Shown: in pieces, positions 48,864 through 58,145 of the stretch
Position numbering within the stretch: position 1 is the first letter of the stretch
How the letters are laid out: the number at the start of each line of letters is the position of its first letter
NCBI GenBank assembly: GCA_031275405.1
Contig: JAISOV010000046.1
Coordinates: 1 to 64,000 of the forward strand
Reading direction: 5' to 3'
DNA: 64,000 nucleotides
Origin: Clostridium sp.
GTDB taxonomy: Bacteria > Bacillota > Clostridia > Lachnospirales > Lachnospiraceae
Position numbers and translations under genes: made by a program
The notes under the pieces: model-generated
The model's input: only the letters and a program-made list of their open reading frames with translations
Told to the model about the DNA's origin: nothing
Database searches by the model: none

Positions 48864-49091
48864 CTATACGCGGGCGACGTACAGCAGCAGACGCAGCGGC
48901 AGATTCTCGTTCAACGACGATTGGTGTTCCATCAGTACGATGAGCAGATCACCCACAAGGAACGCGAGGTCGTTCACCCTGTCCATAAACAGAACATCGT
49001 CAAGCGTCTTCATTGTCACGGGCGTGTCGGGCGGGATCACAAAGTTCTTTCCGCATTTTACATAGATCGATTGCAATGTCAAATGTAGCAA
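48864..49091 (-). pseudogene. Fragment of Rpn/PD-(D/E)XK nuclease-family recombination-promoting protein
   Basis: TLDDVLFMDRVNDLAFLVGDLLIVLMEHQSSLNENLPLRLLLYVARV then TAG, followed in frame by EKIV; N- and C-terminal parts missing. Confidence 0.75.
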
Positions 49092-49180
49092 AATTTACGA
49101 ACAAGATTCATCCCTGCCGTCAGAAGCGGGGATTTTTCAGTATCCATAAAAATGGCGGCAGATATGAGCCTTTGAGGGAA

Positions 49181-49206
49181 CTGTCAAAAGGTGTACCTTT
49201 TGACAG
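49181..49206. repeat. Perfect palindrome CTGTCAAAAGGTGTACCTTTTGACAG
   Basis: 12-bp arms with a 2-nt centre; related copy at 49368-49393. Confidence 0.85.
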
Positions 49207-49367
49207 CCGCCTTCTGACAGCTGGCAGCCACCGGATCCTGTGCTTTCTTTGTAATCTTATCAGGATTCCGCACACATTTCAAGTAGTTTCCAGAGAAAAT
49301 GATGAGAAAAAATTTCATTTAATTCATAAATATGGTATTTTCTGAGACGGGACACAAAAATGCCGCA

Positions 49368-49393
49368 CTGTCAAAAGGTACACCTTCTGGCAG
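49368..49393. repeat. Degenerate copy of the 49181 palindrome (CTGTCAAAAGGTACACCTTCTGGCAG)
   Basis: Same left arm CTGTCAAAAGGT, right arm partly decayed. Confidence 0.8.
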
Positions 49394-49460
49394 CCCCCCA
49401 AGGCCCAGACCTTCCGGCAGCCTCCGGGATACCCCATCTTATCTTAAAGGAGGATCATGC

Positions 49461-51515
49461 ATGTCTAAGAAACTTACCAGAAAGACCCTGCTTCGCGCCG
49501 TCTCGCTGGCGCTGGCCGTCGGCCTCGCGGCCGGGGCCGGGCTCACGGCGGCAGCGGCGACAGACCCTTCCGGGCTGTTCGACGCCAGGTATTACGCCCG
49601 CACCTACGCGGACGTCAAGGAGGCCCTCGGGGAGGGCGAGGAAGACCTTTACGGGCATTACCTGCGCCACGGCGGCGAGGAAGGGCGCTCCGCCAGCATC
49701 TTCTTCAACGCCAGAGCCTACCGGGAGGCCTATCCGGATCTGTATGAGGCGTTCGGGACGGACCTGGAGTCCTATGCGGCGCACTTCGCCGCTTTCGGCC
49801 TGAAAGAGCGCCGGGACGCGGGAGGGGAATTCCCCATCGCCAGGTACATCGACCTGTATCCGGAAGTCCTGGAGCTGGTCGGCGAAGACCCGGCCGCCAT
49901 CGCCGAATATTATGTGACGGTCGGAGAGACGGCGGGACAGAAGGTCGAGCTGCGGCGGCCTGACGGGTCGGCGATCCTTTCCCCGGCCCCCTCTCCAGGC
50001 CCTTCCCACACGCCGCCCAAAGCGGATGAGCCGTCTGTTTCCGCGCCCTCTCGGCAGACGGACATCACCTACGGGGAGAGTTCCGTTTCCGCCACCTTTC
50101 TCTATGACCGCCCTGTCGAGTTCGTCTCGGCGGCACTGACGGGTACAGGCAACCAGCCGGTGGGCGGCATCACACCGGAGATAGCGGCCGAACCCCGCAA
50201 AATCACCGTCACGGTTCCGAAGAGCCACGGCACAGGCTCGCCCCTGACGCCGGGAGCGGGCTACCAGATCCAGGTCAAGACCCGCGCGGCGGGCGGCGGC
50301 CCGGAGGTCTCCAGCAAGACGCCGTTCACCGCCATAACGGGCCTGTTCCGGCGGCCGGAGAGCGGCAGCGTCATTTACACGGTTCAGTCCTTTGACACCG
50401 TAACGGGCGTCGCCCAGCTGATTTCCGATGACAGCTCCAGATGGTATGCCGTGCCTAAGACAGAGGCCGCCTACGGGATCTTCGACGCGGTCTACACGCC
50501 GAACCGGGACGTAACGGGCGCGGCGGCCCTGTTCCACGTCACAGTCGGCACGGAGTCCAAAAACGACTCGATCGCACTCCAAGGAACCAACGTACCGACC
50601 GCGCAAAACGGGTCGAAAGTCTACATCCAGGTCGGCAAGCCCGGCGTGGACAATGCCGCGGGCAATGCCCGTCTGCCCGGTTTCACGATCCCGGCGGGAG
50701 GGCTGGGAAGCGATGGTGGTGACTATAAAGGCACATGGATCGTCGTCAACAGCGGGGCGTACCTGGACATCGTCAGCGACCAGACCTGGGATAACGCATT
50801 CGGCCAGACTTTCTCGGCAGGCACGGCAGGCAAGTTCAAGAACGGGACCGTGATGGCAGCGCCCGGCGGCAGCATCCGCGACAGCGCGTACAAGGCATGG
50901 CCGCTCGGCGAAGGCAGCATCATCACCGTCTCGGCGGGCGGGAAGCTCGCGGTCGGCCCCGGCACCCGCGAAGGGACATGGGCGGACAGCCGTTTAACAA
51001 ATGGCGCAGCAGAGACTGCTTCCAGTTATTACAGCGGCTGGCTGATCGGAGGAAAGATCACTTTCGACGGGTCGGAAGCGACGGCGGGACACTACATCGA
51101 CGTGGCGGCCGCCGGGGTGCTCCTGAACGGCGCGGCGACGGTGAACAGCAGTGTCAGCCTCATGTACGACGTCTACCTGACAGCCGGTTCGTCCGTGACG
51201 ATTGCCCAAGGCGCGACCCTGGCTTTCCTGAGCGGCACCAACGACAACCAAGGTTCGTTTGAGGGGCGATTCTACGGGCAGCCGGGCCTGACAGGCGGCA
51301 AGGGGCAGGGCGGAGACACGCAAAAACCCGCCTCAGCGGTCACTGTAAACGGAAACATTGTCCCGAAAAACAACCAGCACCCCTTCGGCTGCAACCAAGA
51401 TTCCTGTACGATTGCTGGTACCTGGACAGCTAATCATACTACGAAAAAAGAAAGCCCCGCCTTCTCAGACCGGGGGGATTTCTACAGCTCATGGACTGCC
51501 GACACATCAGAATAA
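49461..51515 (+). CDS. Large secreted/cell-surface protein with N-terminal repeats and Gly/Thr/Val-rich beta-type C-terminus
   Basis: Signal peptide (LLRAVSLALAVGLAAGAGLTAAAA); three FDARYYARTYADV.../FNARAYREAYPDL.../FPIARYIDLYPEV... repeats; Pro-rich linker; RBS AGGAGG; terminator follows. Confidence 0.8.
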   Translation: MSKKLTRKTLLRAVSLALAVGLAAGAGLTAAAATDPSGLFDARYYARTYADVKEALGEGEEDLYGHYLRHGGEEGRSASIFFNARAYREAYPDLYEAFGTDLESYAAHFAAFGLKERRDAGGEFPIARYIDLYPEVLELVGEDPAAIAEYYVTVGETAGQKVELRRPDGSAILSPAPSPGPSHTPPKADEPSVSAPSRQTDITYGESSVSATFLYDRPVEFVSAALTGTGNQPVGGITPEIAAEPRKITVTVPKSHGTGSPLTPGAGYQIQVKTRAAGGGPEVSSKTPFTAITGLFRRPESGSVIYTVQSFDTVTGVAQLISDDSSRWYAVPKTEAAYGIFDAVYTPNRDVTGAAALFHVTVGTESKNDSIALQGTNVPTAQNGSKVYIQVGKPGVDNAAGNARLPGFTIPAGGLGSDGGDYKGTWIVVNSGAYLDIVSDQTWDNAFGQTFSAGTAGKFKNGTVMAAPGGSIRDSAYKAWPLGEGSIITVSAGGKLAVGPGTREGTWADSRLTNGAAETASSYYSGWLIGGKITFDGSEATAGHYIDVAAAGVLLNGAATVNSSVSLMYDVYLTAGSSVTIAQGATLAFLSGTNDNQGSFEGRFYGQPGLTGGKGQGGDTQKPASAVTVNGNIVPKNNQHPFGCNQDSCTIAGTWTANHTTKKESPAFSDRGDFYSSWTADTSE

Positions 51516-51528
51516 AACAGCACGTCCT

Positions 51529-51566
51529 AAGCCGCGCCTTCCCAGAGGAGGGCGCGGCTTTTTTTC
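51529..51566 (+). terminator. Rho-independent terminator of the surface-protein gene
   Basis: AAGCCGCGCC-TTCCCAGAGGA-GGGCGCGGCTTTTTTT. Confidence 0.9.
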
Positions 51567-51823
51567 ACTGCGCGGCTGCCCGTTTTCCGGCGGCCTCCGC
51601 AGCCGATACGGGCTGGGGCGATCGGCGTCCCGGTTCCCTCTTGGGCAGACGGAAAGCCCGGGGTTCCCGGCGCCACCCAGGAAACGGAATCCATCGCCTG
51701 TCTGCGCGAGCCTGCCCCGCAGCACAGAAGCTCCAGATTCTCCGAAATATTTTTCAGAAACTGCCGGCATCATCATCATCATCAGGAGATCTATTCTGTT
51801 GCGCAGTCCTGCACCTCTCCCAC

Positions 51824-51868
51824 CAAAAAGGAGGGCGAAAAAGGGAACCCGTTTTTCACCCTCCTTTC
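51824..51868 (-). terminator. Terminator hairpin downstream of spoIVA
   Basis: Minus strand AAAGGAGGGTGAAAAACGGGTTCCCTTTTTCGCCCTCCTTTTT. Confidence 0.8.
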
Positions 51869-51897
51869 TGCTGCTGCCCTCTCCCGCCGGAAACCGC

Positions 51898-53385
51898 TTA
51901 AATAATAATGCATACCATTCCGCCGTTGCTGTCATTGACGATTTTTTGCATGGTATCTTGCAGCTTGATCTGGCTTTCGTCTCCGATGGCGGCAATTTTG
52001 CTTGTGATGCCGTCATTTACCAGCTGTTCCACCGTCTTCCCGAAAATATTGGTCTCCCAGATCCCCTCTTCCGAGGTGTCGGCGTTGTTGACATAACGGA
52101 TCAGGTCTTCCGCCTGATCCTGCGTTCCTACGATCGGCGCGATCTCTGTTTCGATGTTGGCGCGGATCATGTGGATGGAAGGGCTGAACGCCTTGATCTT
52201 CACGCCGTATTTATTTCCGTGGCGGATGATTTCCGGAGCGTCCAGCCGGATTTCGCTCTTTTCCGGGGTGACTACGCCGTATCCTTTCATGCGTACCAGG
52301 CTCACCGCGCCTAAAACCTTGGAATACTCCCTCTTCATCGCCGCAAACTCCTTGAGCCTTCCCAGAAGCTGATACTCATCCCGGATCTCTTCCCCGATCA
52401 TCTCCGTCAGCATTTCATAATAATAAGCCTCATCCACGTCCAGCACGACTTTGATCGAGCCGTCCGACATGCTCACGGCGTCGGTCTTGGTACGCTTCAC
52501 ATATTCGCTGTCGATCTCAAGGGGCATGTTGACGGCATCCCTCACAGTGTTGTAATCCTTCATCAGATCCCGCACCTTCACAATGAGATCCTGCTTCATG
52601 CGGTTATCCGAAGGCAGCATTTCCACCCATTTGGGCATATAAAATTCCATGACGGAGATCGGGAACTCATATAAAATGTTTTCCAGGATCAGATGGATGT
52701 CATCCTTTTTCAGCTGTTCGCAGTTCACCGGCAGTGCCGCGACTTCATATTTATTGCTGATTTCCTCCGCCAGCCGCCTGCTTTCCTCTGAGTAAGGCTT
52801 CTGGCTGTTCAGCAGGACCAGAAAGGGCTTATGTAGTCTTTTCAGGGCCGTAATGGTCTTCTCTTCCGCGCCTAGGTAGCTGTTCCTAGGCAGTTCCCCG
52901 AAGCTTCCGTCCGTGGTGACTACCAGTCCGATGGTAGAATGGTCGTTCATGACCTTATCCGTCCCGATCTCCGCCGCCTGGGTAAAAGGGATCTCGTAGT
53001 CGAACCAAGGCGTCCGCACCATCCGCTCCTCGTTTTCCTCCATATGCCCGGCGGCGCCCTCTACCATATAGCCCACGCAGTCGATCAGGCGCACGGACAC
53101 CGGCACATCGCCGTTCAGCGTCAGCCTGGCGGCCTCTTTGGGGATGAATTTCGGTTCGGTGGTCGTAATAGTCCTGCCCCCCGCGCTCTGCGGCAGTTCA
53201 TCCTGCGCCCTCGTCCGCTCGTGTTCGTTCTCCATGTAGGGCAGCACCATGACGTCCATGAACCGCTTGATGAAGGTGGACTTCCCCGTCCTGACCGGCC
53301 CGAGTACTCCGATGTAGATTTCCCCCCCGGTTCTGGCTTGTATATCGTGATAAAGATCATAGGTATTCGCGGCGTAATTTTCCAT
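51898..53385 (-). CDS. spoIVA: Stage IV sporulation protein A
   Basis: IYIGVLGPVRTGKSTFIKRFMDVMVLPYM (Walker A), RAQDELPQSAGGRTITTTEPKFIPKEA, EIAPIVGTQDQAEDLI. Confidence 0.98.
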   Translation of the reverse strand: MENYAANTYDLYHDIQARTGGEIYIGVLGPVRTGKSTFIKRFMDVMVLPYMENEHERTRAQDELPQSAGGRTITTTEPKFIPKEAARLTLNGDVPVSVRLIDCVGYMVEGAAGHMEENEERMVRTPWFDYEIPFTQAAEIGTDKVMNDHSTIGLVVTTDGSFGELPRNSYLGAEEKTITALKRLHKPFLVLLNSQKPYSEESRRLAEEISNKYEVAALPVNCEQLKKDDIHLILENILYEFPISVMEFYMPKWVEMLPSDNRMKQDLIVKVRDLMKDYNTVRDAVNMPLEIDSEYVKRTKTDAVSMSDGSIKVVLDVDEAYYYEMLTEMIGEEIRDEYQLLGRLKEFAAMKREYSKVLGAVSLVRMKGYGVVTPEKSEIRLDAPEIIRHGNKYGVKIKAFSPSIHMIRANIETEIAPIVGTQDQAEDLIRYVNNADTSEEGIWETNIFGKTVEQLVNDGITSKIAAIGDESQIKLQDTMQKIVNDSNGGMVCIII

Positions 53386-53410
53386 AACAAAACCTCCTGC
53401 CTATCCTGTA

Positions 53411-54925
53411 CTATGTATATGCAGGGGGAACGCCATCCATTCCGGCCATCCACTTCTGAGGGCGGAGTCCGCTTTCCGGCAAGGAAAGATCCGGCTGTTC
53501 CCTGCCGTGTCCGCTCTTTCCTATTTCCACCGTCTTGGTCGCGACATTCTCACCGAATGCGATGTCATGCTCTATGAAGATCATGGTCGGCTCACAGCTC
53601 AGGACGGCGGCTTCGATTTGTTTCCGGGAAAAGATGTCGATAAAGTTCAAGGGTTCGTCCCAGAGATACAGGTGCGCGGATTCGCAGAGACTGCGCGCAA
53701 GCAGCACCTTTTTCTTCTGCCCGGCCGAAAAATCCCCCAGATCCTTCTCAAACAGGTTCCGCCCGAAATCAAGCTTGCGGAGCATGGCAAGGAACAGGCT
53801 TCTGTTAAGGGCGTGTCCGCTGGCGAACGCGTCTAAGTCTCCGCACAGAAAAGAGGTGTCTTGCGGGATATAGCTGATGGTCAGCTGGGGATTGTCCGCC
53901 ATGATTTTCCGAACCAAAGTCGTTTTCCCGCAGCCGTTTTGGCCGCGTACCCAGATTCGCTCGCCGCTGTGTACCTCGAAACCAGCACAGGCGAGCAAGG
54001 TGTTTTTGTGATACGCAAGGGGGCGCAGCAGCAGGCTGTCCGCTGTCTCTATGTTTTTGAGAAGCTGGGATTTGCTTTCTATCGCCGCGCCCTGACGGTT
54101 TTCCAGGTTCTTGGCCCGTTTCATCATCTTCGCGGATTTATGCCCGACGTAGCCACGGTCCACGGCGTTCCCGCTATTGCGCTCACGGCTCCGGTACTTG
54201 TCCGCTTCCACCTTGTCCGCCCAGTTTGCCGTGCGGGCGGCGGCTTGGTTCAGACGCCTGATTTCCTTTCGCAGTTTTTCGTTTTCGGCCAGTTCAAAGC
54301 TGTCCTGCCGTTCTTTGTTTGCCCACCATTGTGAGAAATTTCCTGCCTGCACATCAATGCCTGTTTTGTTGATGGCGAGGATGTGGGTAACACAAGAATC
54401 CAGAAAATCCCGGTCGTGGCTCACTAGGATAAACCCGCTCTGTCTCGTAAGATACTGACGAACCTGCTCCCGCGCCTTCTGATCCAGGTGGTTCGTCGGT
54501 TCGTCAATCAGCAGGAAATTCGCAGGCTTCAAAAACAGCGCCGCAAGCAGTATTTTTGTCTGCTCTCCGTTTGAGAGCGTATCGAAAGGACGGGATAGAA
54601 CTTCGCTGTCTACCTGTAAGAAGTTCAGCTCTTTTTCCAATTCCCAGAACACAACGCCAGGATGGATCTGATACAGGACTTCCAGCGTGTCGCGGGTCTT
54701 GTCCTCTACTTCCATAGGAAAGCAGTCAAAGTGGACGTCGGTGTCGATGCGGCCCTGGTATGCATATCTGCCAAGCAGCAGGTTCAGCAAAGTCGTCTTG
54801 CCGCGTCCGTTGCGCCCGACCAAGCCGAGTTTCCAAGAAGTGTCGATGTCAAACGACACTTCCTCGAAAAGATTCTCCCCGCCGTCATAAGCAAAAGTCA
54901 GCTTGCTGACATGGATGGCTGACAT
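53411..54925 (-). CDS. ABC-F family protein, Lsa/Vga-like (antibiotic resistance type)
   Basis: Two ABC domains: GLVGRNGRGKTTLL...LSNGEQTKILLAALFLKPANFLLIDEPTNHLD and VRGQNGCGKTTLV...FSAGQKKKVLLARSLCESAHLYLWDEPLNFID; basic inter-domain linker; no TM. Confidence 0.88.
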   Translation of the reverse strand: MSAIHVSKLTFAYDGGENLFEEVSFDIDTSWKLGLVGRNGRGKTTLLNLLLGRYAYQGRIDTDVHFDCFPMEVEDKTRDTLEVLYQIHPGVVFWELEKELNFLQVDSEVLSRPFDTLSNGEQTKILLAALFLKPANFLLIDEPTNHLDQKAREQVRQYLTRQSGFILVSHDRDFLDSCVTHILAINKTGIDVQAGNFSQWWANKERQDSFELAENEKLRKEIRRLNQAAARTANWADKVEADKYRSRERNSGNAVDRGYVGHKSAKMMKRAKNLENRQGAAIESKSQLLKNIETADSLLLRPLAYHKNTLLACAGFEVHSGERIWVRGQNGCGKTTLVRKIMADNPQLTISYIPQDTSFLCGDLDAFASGHALNRSLFLAMLRKLDFGRNLFEKDLGDFSAGQKKKVLLARSLCESAHLYLWDEPLNFIDIFSRKQIEAAVLSCEPTMIFIEHDIAFGENVATKTVEIGKSGHGREQPDLSLPESGLRPQKWMAGMDGVPPAYT

Positions 54926-55189
54926 CAATTCTTCTCCTTCTTTCCGGAAAACGACCGCTCTGTCTCTATTCCGATATATTTTAATTTAGGAAGCTTAAGG
55001 TGTTTATCGCCCCAGTCATTAAGATAGCATAAATTCACCGCATTCTCAATAAAAATTTATTTTCTCCGGGAGTTAGGCAAATCGGTGCAAAGAGCGCAGA
55101 TTTGGGATTGTCAGAGACGTTATAAAGTGTTATCATGATTTCCAGGTGATCCGTTGGAAATGATTTTATGGGAAAGGATGGGCAGAGGG

Positions 55190-56515
55190 ATGCACTGGTA
55201 CCAGGAAGCTGTTTTTTATCATATTTACACGTTCGGGCTGTGCAAGGCTCCTTTTGAGAACGATTACGCGAAGTCTGCAAAAAAGCTCGGGGAGATCGGG
55301 AAATGGATCCCGCACATCAAGAACCTAGGCTGCAGCAGCGTGCTTTTCAGCCCCGTCATGCTGTCCAGAACCCACGGCTACGACGTCACGGATTATTATA
55401 AAATAGACAACCGGCTCGGCACGAACGATGATTTTCGCGCCTTAGTGGACAAACTCCATGAAAACGGGCTGAGGGTCGTCTTGGACAGCGTGTTCAACCA
55501 CTGCGGACGCGACTTCTTCGCTTTCCGGGAACTGCGTGAGGGGAACCGCTCTTACGCTTCCTGGTTTTCGGGGGTGGATTTCGGCAGGAACAGCTCCCTT
55601 GGCGACTGTTTTACCTATGACACCTGGAGCGGCTATGATGAACTGGTCAAATTCAATCTGCGCAATCCGGAAACAAAAGCCTATCTTCTGGACGCCGCCC
55701 TGTTTGCCATCCGGGAATTCGGCATCGACGGAATGCGTCTGGATTCCGCCAATGTACTGGACTTTGATTTCATGAGAGAGCTGCGGAAAGTCACGACGGG
55801 CGCGAAAGAAGATTTCTGGCTGATGGGCGAGGTCGTGTCGGGGGATTACAGCCGCTGGGTCAACGACGGACTTCTGCATTCCGTGACGAATTACCAGCTT
55901 TTTAAGGCGCTGTTTTCCAGCCACAACGACAGCAACCTATATGAGCTTGCGCATACGCTGGGGCGCGGCTTCGGCGACGGCGGTATCTGGAATCATCTTC
56001 CTCTTTACAACTTCGTGGACAACCACGACCAGCCCCGCCTTGCCAGCGTGGTGAAACGGCCCGAATATCTGCGGACGATTTATCTTATGCTGTATACCCT
56101 TCCCGGGCTGCCGTCCATCTACTATGGCAGTGAATGGGGAACGAAAGGGGTGAAGGCAAAGGATTCGGATCAGCCGCTGCGTCCGTATTTTGACATCGAC
56201 CAGCTCACGAAAGAAATACCGCGGCTGGAAGGCTTCCTCCGGAAGCTGGCGGATCTCCGGGCGGAAAGCCCCGCCCTGAAATGGGGCGCCTATCGGGAGG
56301 TCTCGATCGGGTATATGGCTCCGTTTGTGTTCGAGCGCAGGTACGGCGGCGAAACCGTGACGGTCGCGATCCATCCTTTCGAGACTTCCGCGAGCGTGGA
56401 TCTGTCGCGCTGCGGCTCGTGTTTCCGGGATGTGCTGAACGAAGAGGAGCTTTCGGGCGGCGTGGTTGCGTTTGCGCCTTATAGCGGGCGGATCCTGAAA
56501 CAACGGAAAGGCTGA
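55190..56515 (+). CDS. Alpha-amylase family (GH13) glycosidase
   Basis: WYQEAVFYHIYTFGL, GYDVTDYYKIDNRLGTNDDFRALVDKLHENGLRVVLDSVFNHCG, GIDGMRLDSAN, FWLMGEVVSGDY, FVDNHDQPRLAS. Confidence 0.93.
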   Translation: MHWYQEAVFYHIYTFGLCKAPFENDYAKSAKKLGEIGKWIPHIKNLGCSSVLFSPVMLSRTHGYDVTDYYKIDNRLGTNDDFRALVDKLHENGLRVVLDSVFNHCGRDFFAFRELREGNRSYASWFSGVDFGRNSSLGDCFTYDTWSGYDELVKFNLRNPETKAYLLDAALFAIREFGIDGMRLDSANVLDFDFMRELRKVTTGAKEDFWLMGEVVSGDYSRWVNDGLLHSVTNYQLFKALFSSHNDSNLYELAHTLGRGFGDGGIWNHLPLYNFVDNHDQPRLASVVKRPEYLRTIYLMLYTLPGLPSIYYGSEWGTKGVKAKDSDQPLRPYFDIDQLTKEIPRLEGFLRKLADLRAESPALKWGAYREVSIGYMAPFVFERRYGGETVTVAIHPFETSASVDLSRCGSCFRDVLNEEELSGGVVAFAPYSGRILKQRKG

Positions 56516-56637
56516 CCTTTTCATCCCAAAATGATCCGAGCTGACATAACGATCCTGATCATATTGCCGTCCAAAGACCGCAGCCGTAACGACCAGCGCG
56601 AGAATCACGATGCCGGTCATACGAAGGGTTCCTTTTT

Positions 56638-57399
56638 TTAGTTGATTTGCGATGGACTCTCCTTGCTTTTTTCTTTCAGTTCATAGCCAAACTCGACTCG
56701 CCTGTCGTATTTCTGAGAAAAAATCGTCGTTCCCCCCTCCAGCTTGATCTCCAGGAAAATCGCGGGAAGCTCCGGAAAAGCCTCCTGATCCGTCCTGAAC
56801 TGAGATCGGTAAACAGGGTCGAGAAATTCCGCCGCTTCTTCTGCTAACGTCTTCGCGTTGGCGCTGTAAACATAAGTATACACCAGCCCGGTTTCCTCCG
56901 CGTCGCAGGAAATGGTAAGGGAAGGCGTATTTCTCGCGCTGAGCTGGCGCGTTCTTTCCCCGGCGTATTCGTCCAGCGTCGAGGCGGAGGAAGGCTCGAA
57001 ATTTTCTTTGATCTTTTCTAATGCCTTCGCGGGAACTTCGGATACATCCAGCGCTTCCTTGCCAATCGTCCAAAGTTTACTGACACTCACCTTGAGATAC
57101 GTTCCAGGCGGGTACACATCATGAAAGTCCAAATACGCGTCAAATTCCAGCTCTCTTGCCTCACCTTCCGCATTGTAGCACATCAGTCTGTACTCCGCCT
57201 TGAGTCCCTGCGCCTGGCCGTTGCTGTCCAGCGCGTATACGGGCGTGTTATCGTAAGCCAGCGGAACAACGGTATAGTAAGCAGCCTCCAGCGCGTAACG
57301 GTCGCCGTAATATCCCTTCAGCCAAAGGGCAGCCGCCGCAGTCAGTACCAGAGCCGCAACGCCAAAAGCTCCCAGAATCATTTTTTTCCCTGTCTTCAT
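56638..57399 (-). CDS. YxeA (DUF1093)-like protein with C-terminal extension, N-terminal membrane anchor
   Basis: ALWLKGYYGDRYALEAAYYTVVPLAYD...LKAEYRLMCYNAEGEARELEFDAYLDFHDVYPPGTYLKVSVSK; TGAGGATG overlap with upstream permease. Confidence 0.65.
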   Translation of the reverse strand: MKTGKKMILGAFGVAALVLTAAAALWLKGYYGDRYALEAAYYTVVPLAYDNTPVYALDSNGQAQGLKAEYRLMCYNAEGEARELEFDAYLDFHDVYPPGTYLKVSVSKLWTIGKEALDVSEVPAKALEKIKENFEPSSASTLDEYAGERTRQLSARNTPSLTISCDAEETGLVYTYVYSANAKTLAEEAAEFLDPVYRSQFRTDQEAFPELPAIFLEIKLEGGTTIFSQKYDRRVEFGYELKEKSKESPSQIN

Positions 57400-57401
57400 C
57401 C

Positions 57402-58145
57402 TCAAAACTCCAATTCTTTTTTATGGAACGCCAAAGACGACAGAACCACCGTCACAGCCACATAAACCACATATTCAGACGCCGGCAGCAGGACGGATTC
57501 CCCCGTGAGAATCCCCACAAGCGTTCTGAGTAAAATGCCTGCCATCAGATGTCTGGACAGTCCGGGCAACAGGCCGCTGACCATATCCCAGTTCAGAAGC
57601 GCCTCCAGCAGCTGGCTGACAATACCGAGCGCCAGCAGCAGATAAGTCACCATGCCAAAGGTCGCCCGCTGCAAGCCGTAAACCACAGCGGCCGACAGGG
57701 AAGCAAACGCGAGGATTTCCATCAGGGCTTTCAGCCCCCATACAGATACTTCTCCGAGAATCGCGAAGGAAGCCGGAGTACCCAACACCGCGTAGGCCGC
57801 GTACATAAAAAGCGGAACCAGCCCGACCATCACCGTGCCAAACAGCGCCATGAGCAGGAGCTTGGAAAGGATGATTTGAGCCTTGTTCATGCCGAAGCCG
57901 ATGAGGGTCGCGAGATTCCTGGCGTTCAGGTCGTCGGTATAAATGGCCGCAAACAGATAACCGCCGATCACTGGCGGCAGGAAGCCAAAGAGCGTTTCCG
58001 CGTCCGTCAGCATCTGCTCCGCGCCGCTGCTTCCCATGCGGATAAACATCAGCAGAAGATAGGCGAGCGCAAACGCGCCAAAATAGAGATACAGGCTCTT
58101 TTTACAGAGCAGGCGATAGATTTCACCGCGCAGATAAGGAAACAT
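57402..58145 (-). CDS. ABC transporter permease (BcrB-like, 6 TM)
   Basis: Multiple hydrophobic segments; coupled to the ATPase gene; GGAGGTG RBS before MFPYLRGEIYRLLCKKSLYLY. Confidence 0.85.
   Translation of the reverse strand: MFPYLRGEIYRLLCKKSLYLYFGAFALAYLLLMFIRMGSSGAEQMLTDAETLFGFLPPVIGGYLFAAIYTDDLNARNLATLIGFGMNKAQIILSKLLLMALFGTVMVGLVPLFMYAAYAVLGTPASFAILGEVSVWGLKALMEILAFASLSAAVVYGLQRATFGMVTYLLLALGIVSQLLEALLNWDMVSGLLPGLSRHLMAGILLRTLVGILTGESVLLPASEYVVYVAVTVVLSSLAFHKKELEF

Noticed and set aside
49455-50606. 383-aa minus ORF opposite the surface-protein gene
   Set aside because: Arg/Gly/Val-rich antisense frame; the + frame has signal peptide, RBS and terminator
51766-51786. CAT microsatellite after the surface gene
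   Set aside because: Only about five units in a non-coding gap; no evidence of function
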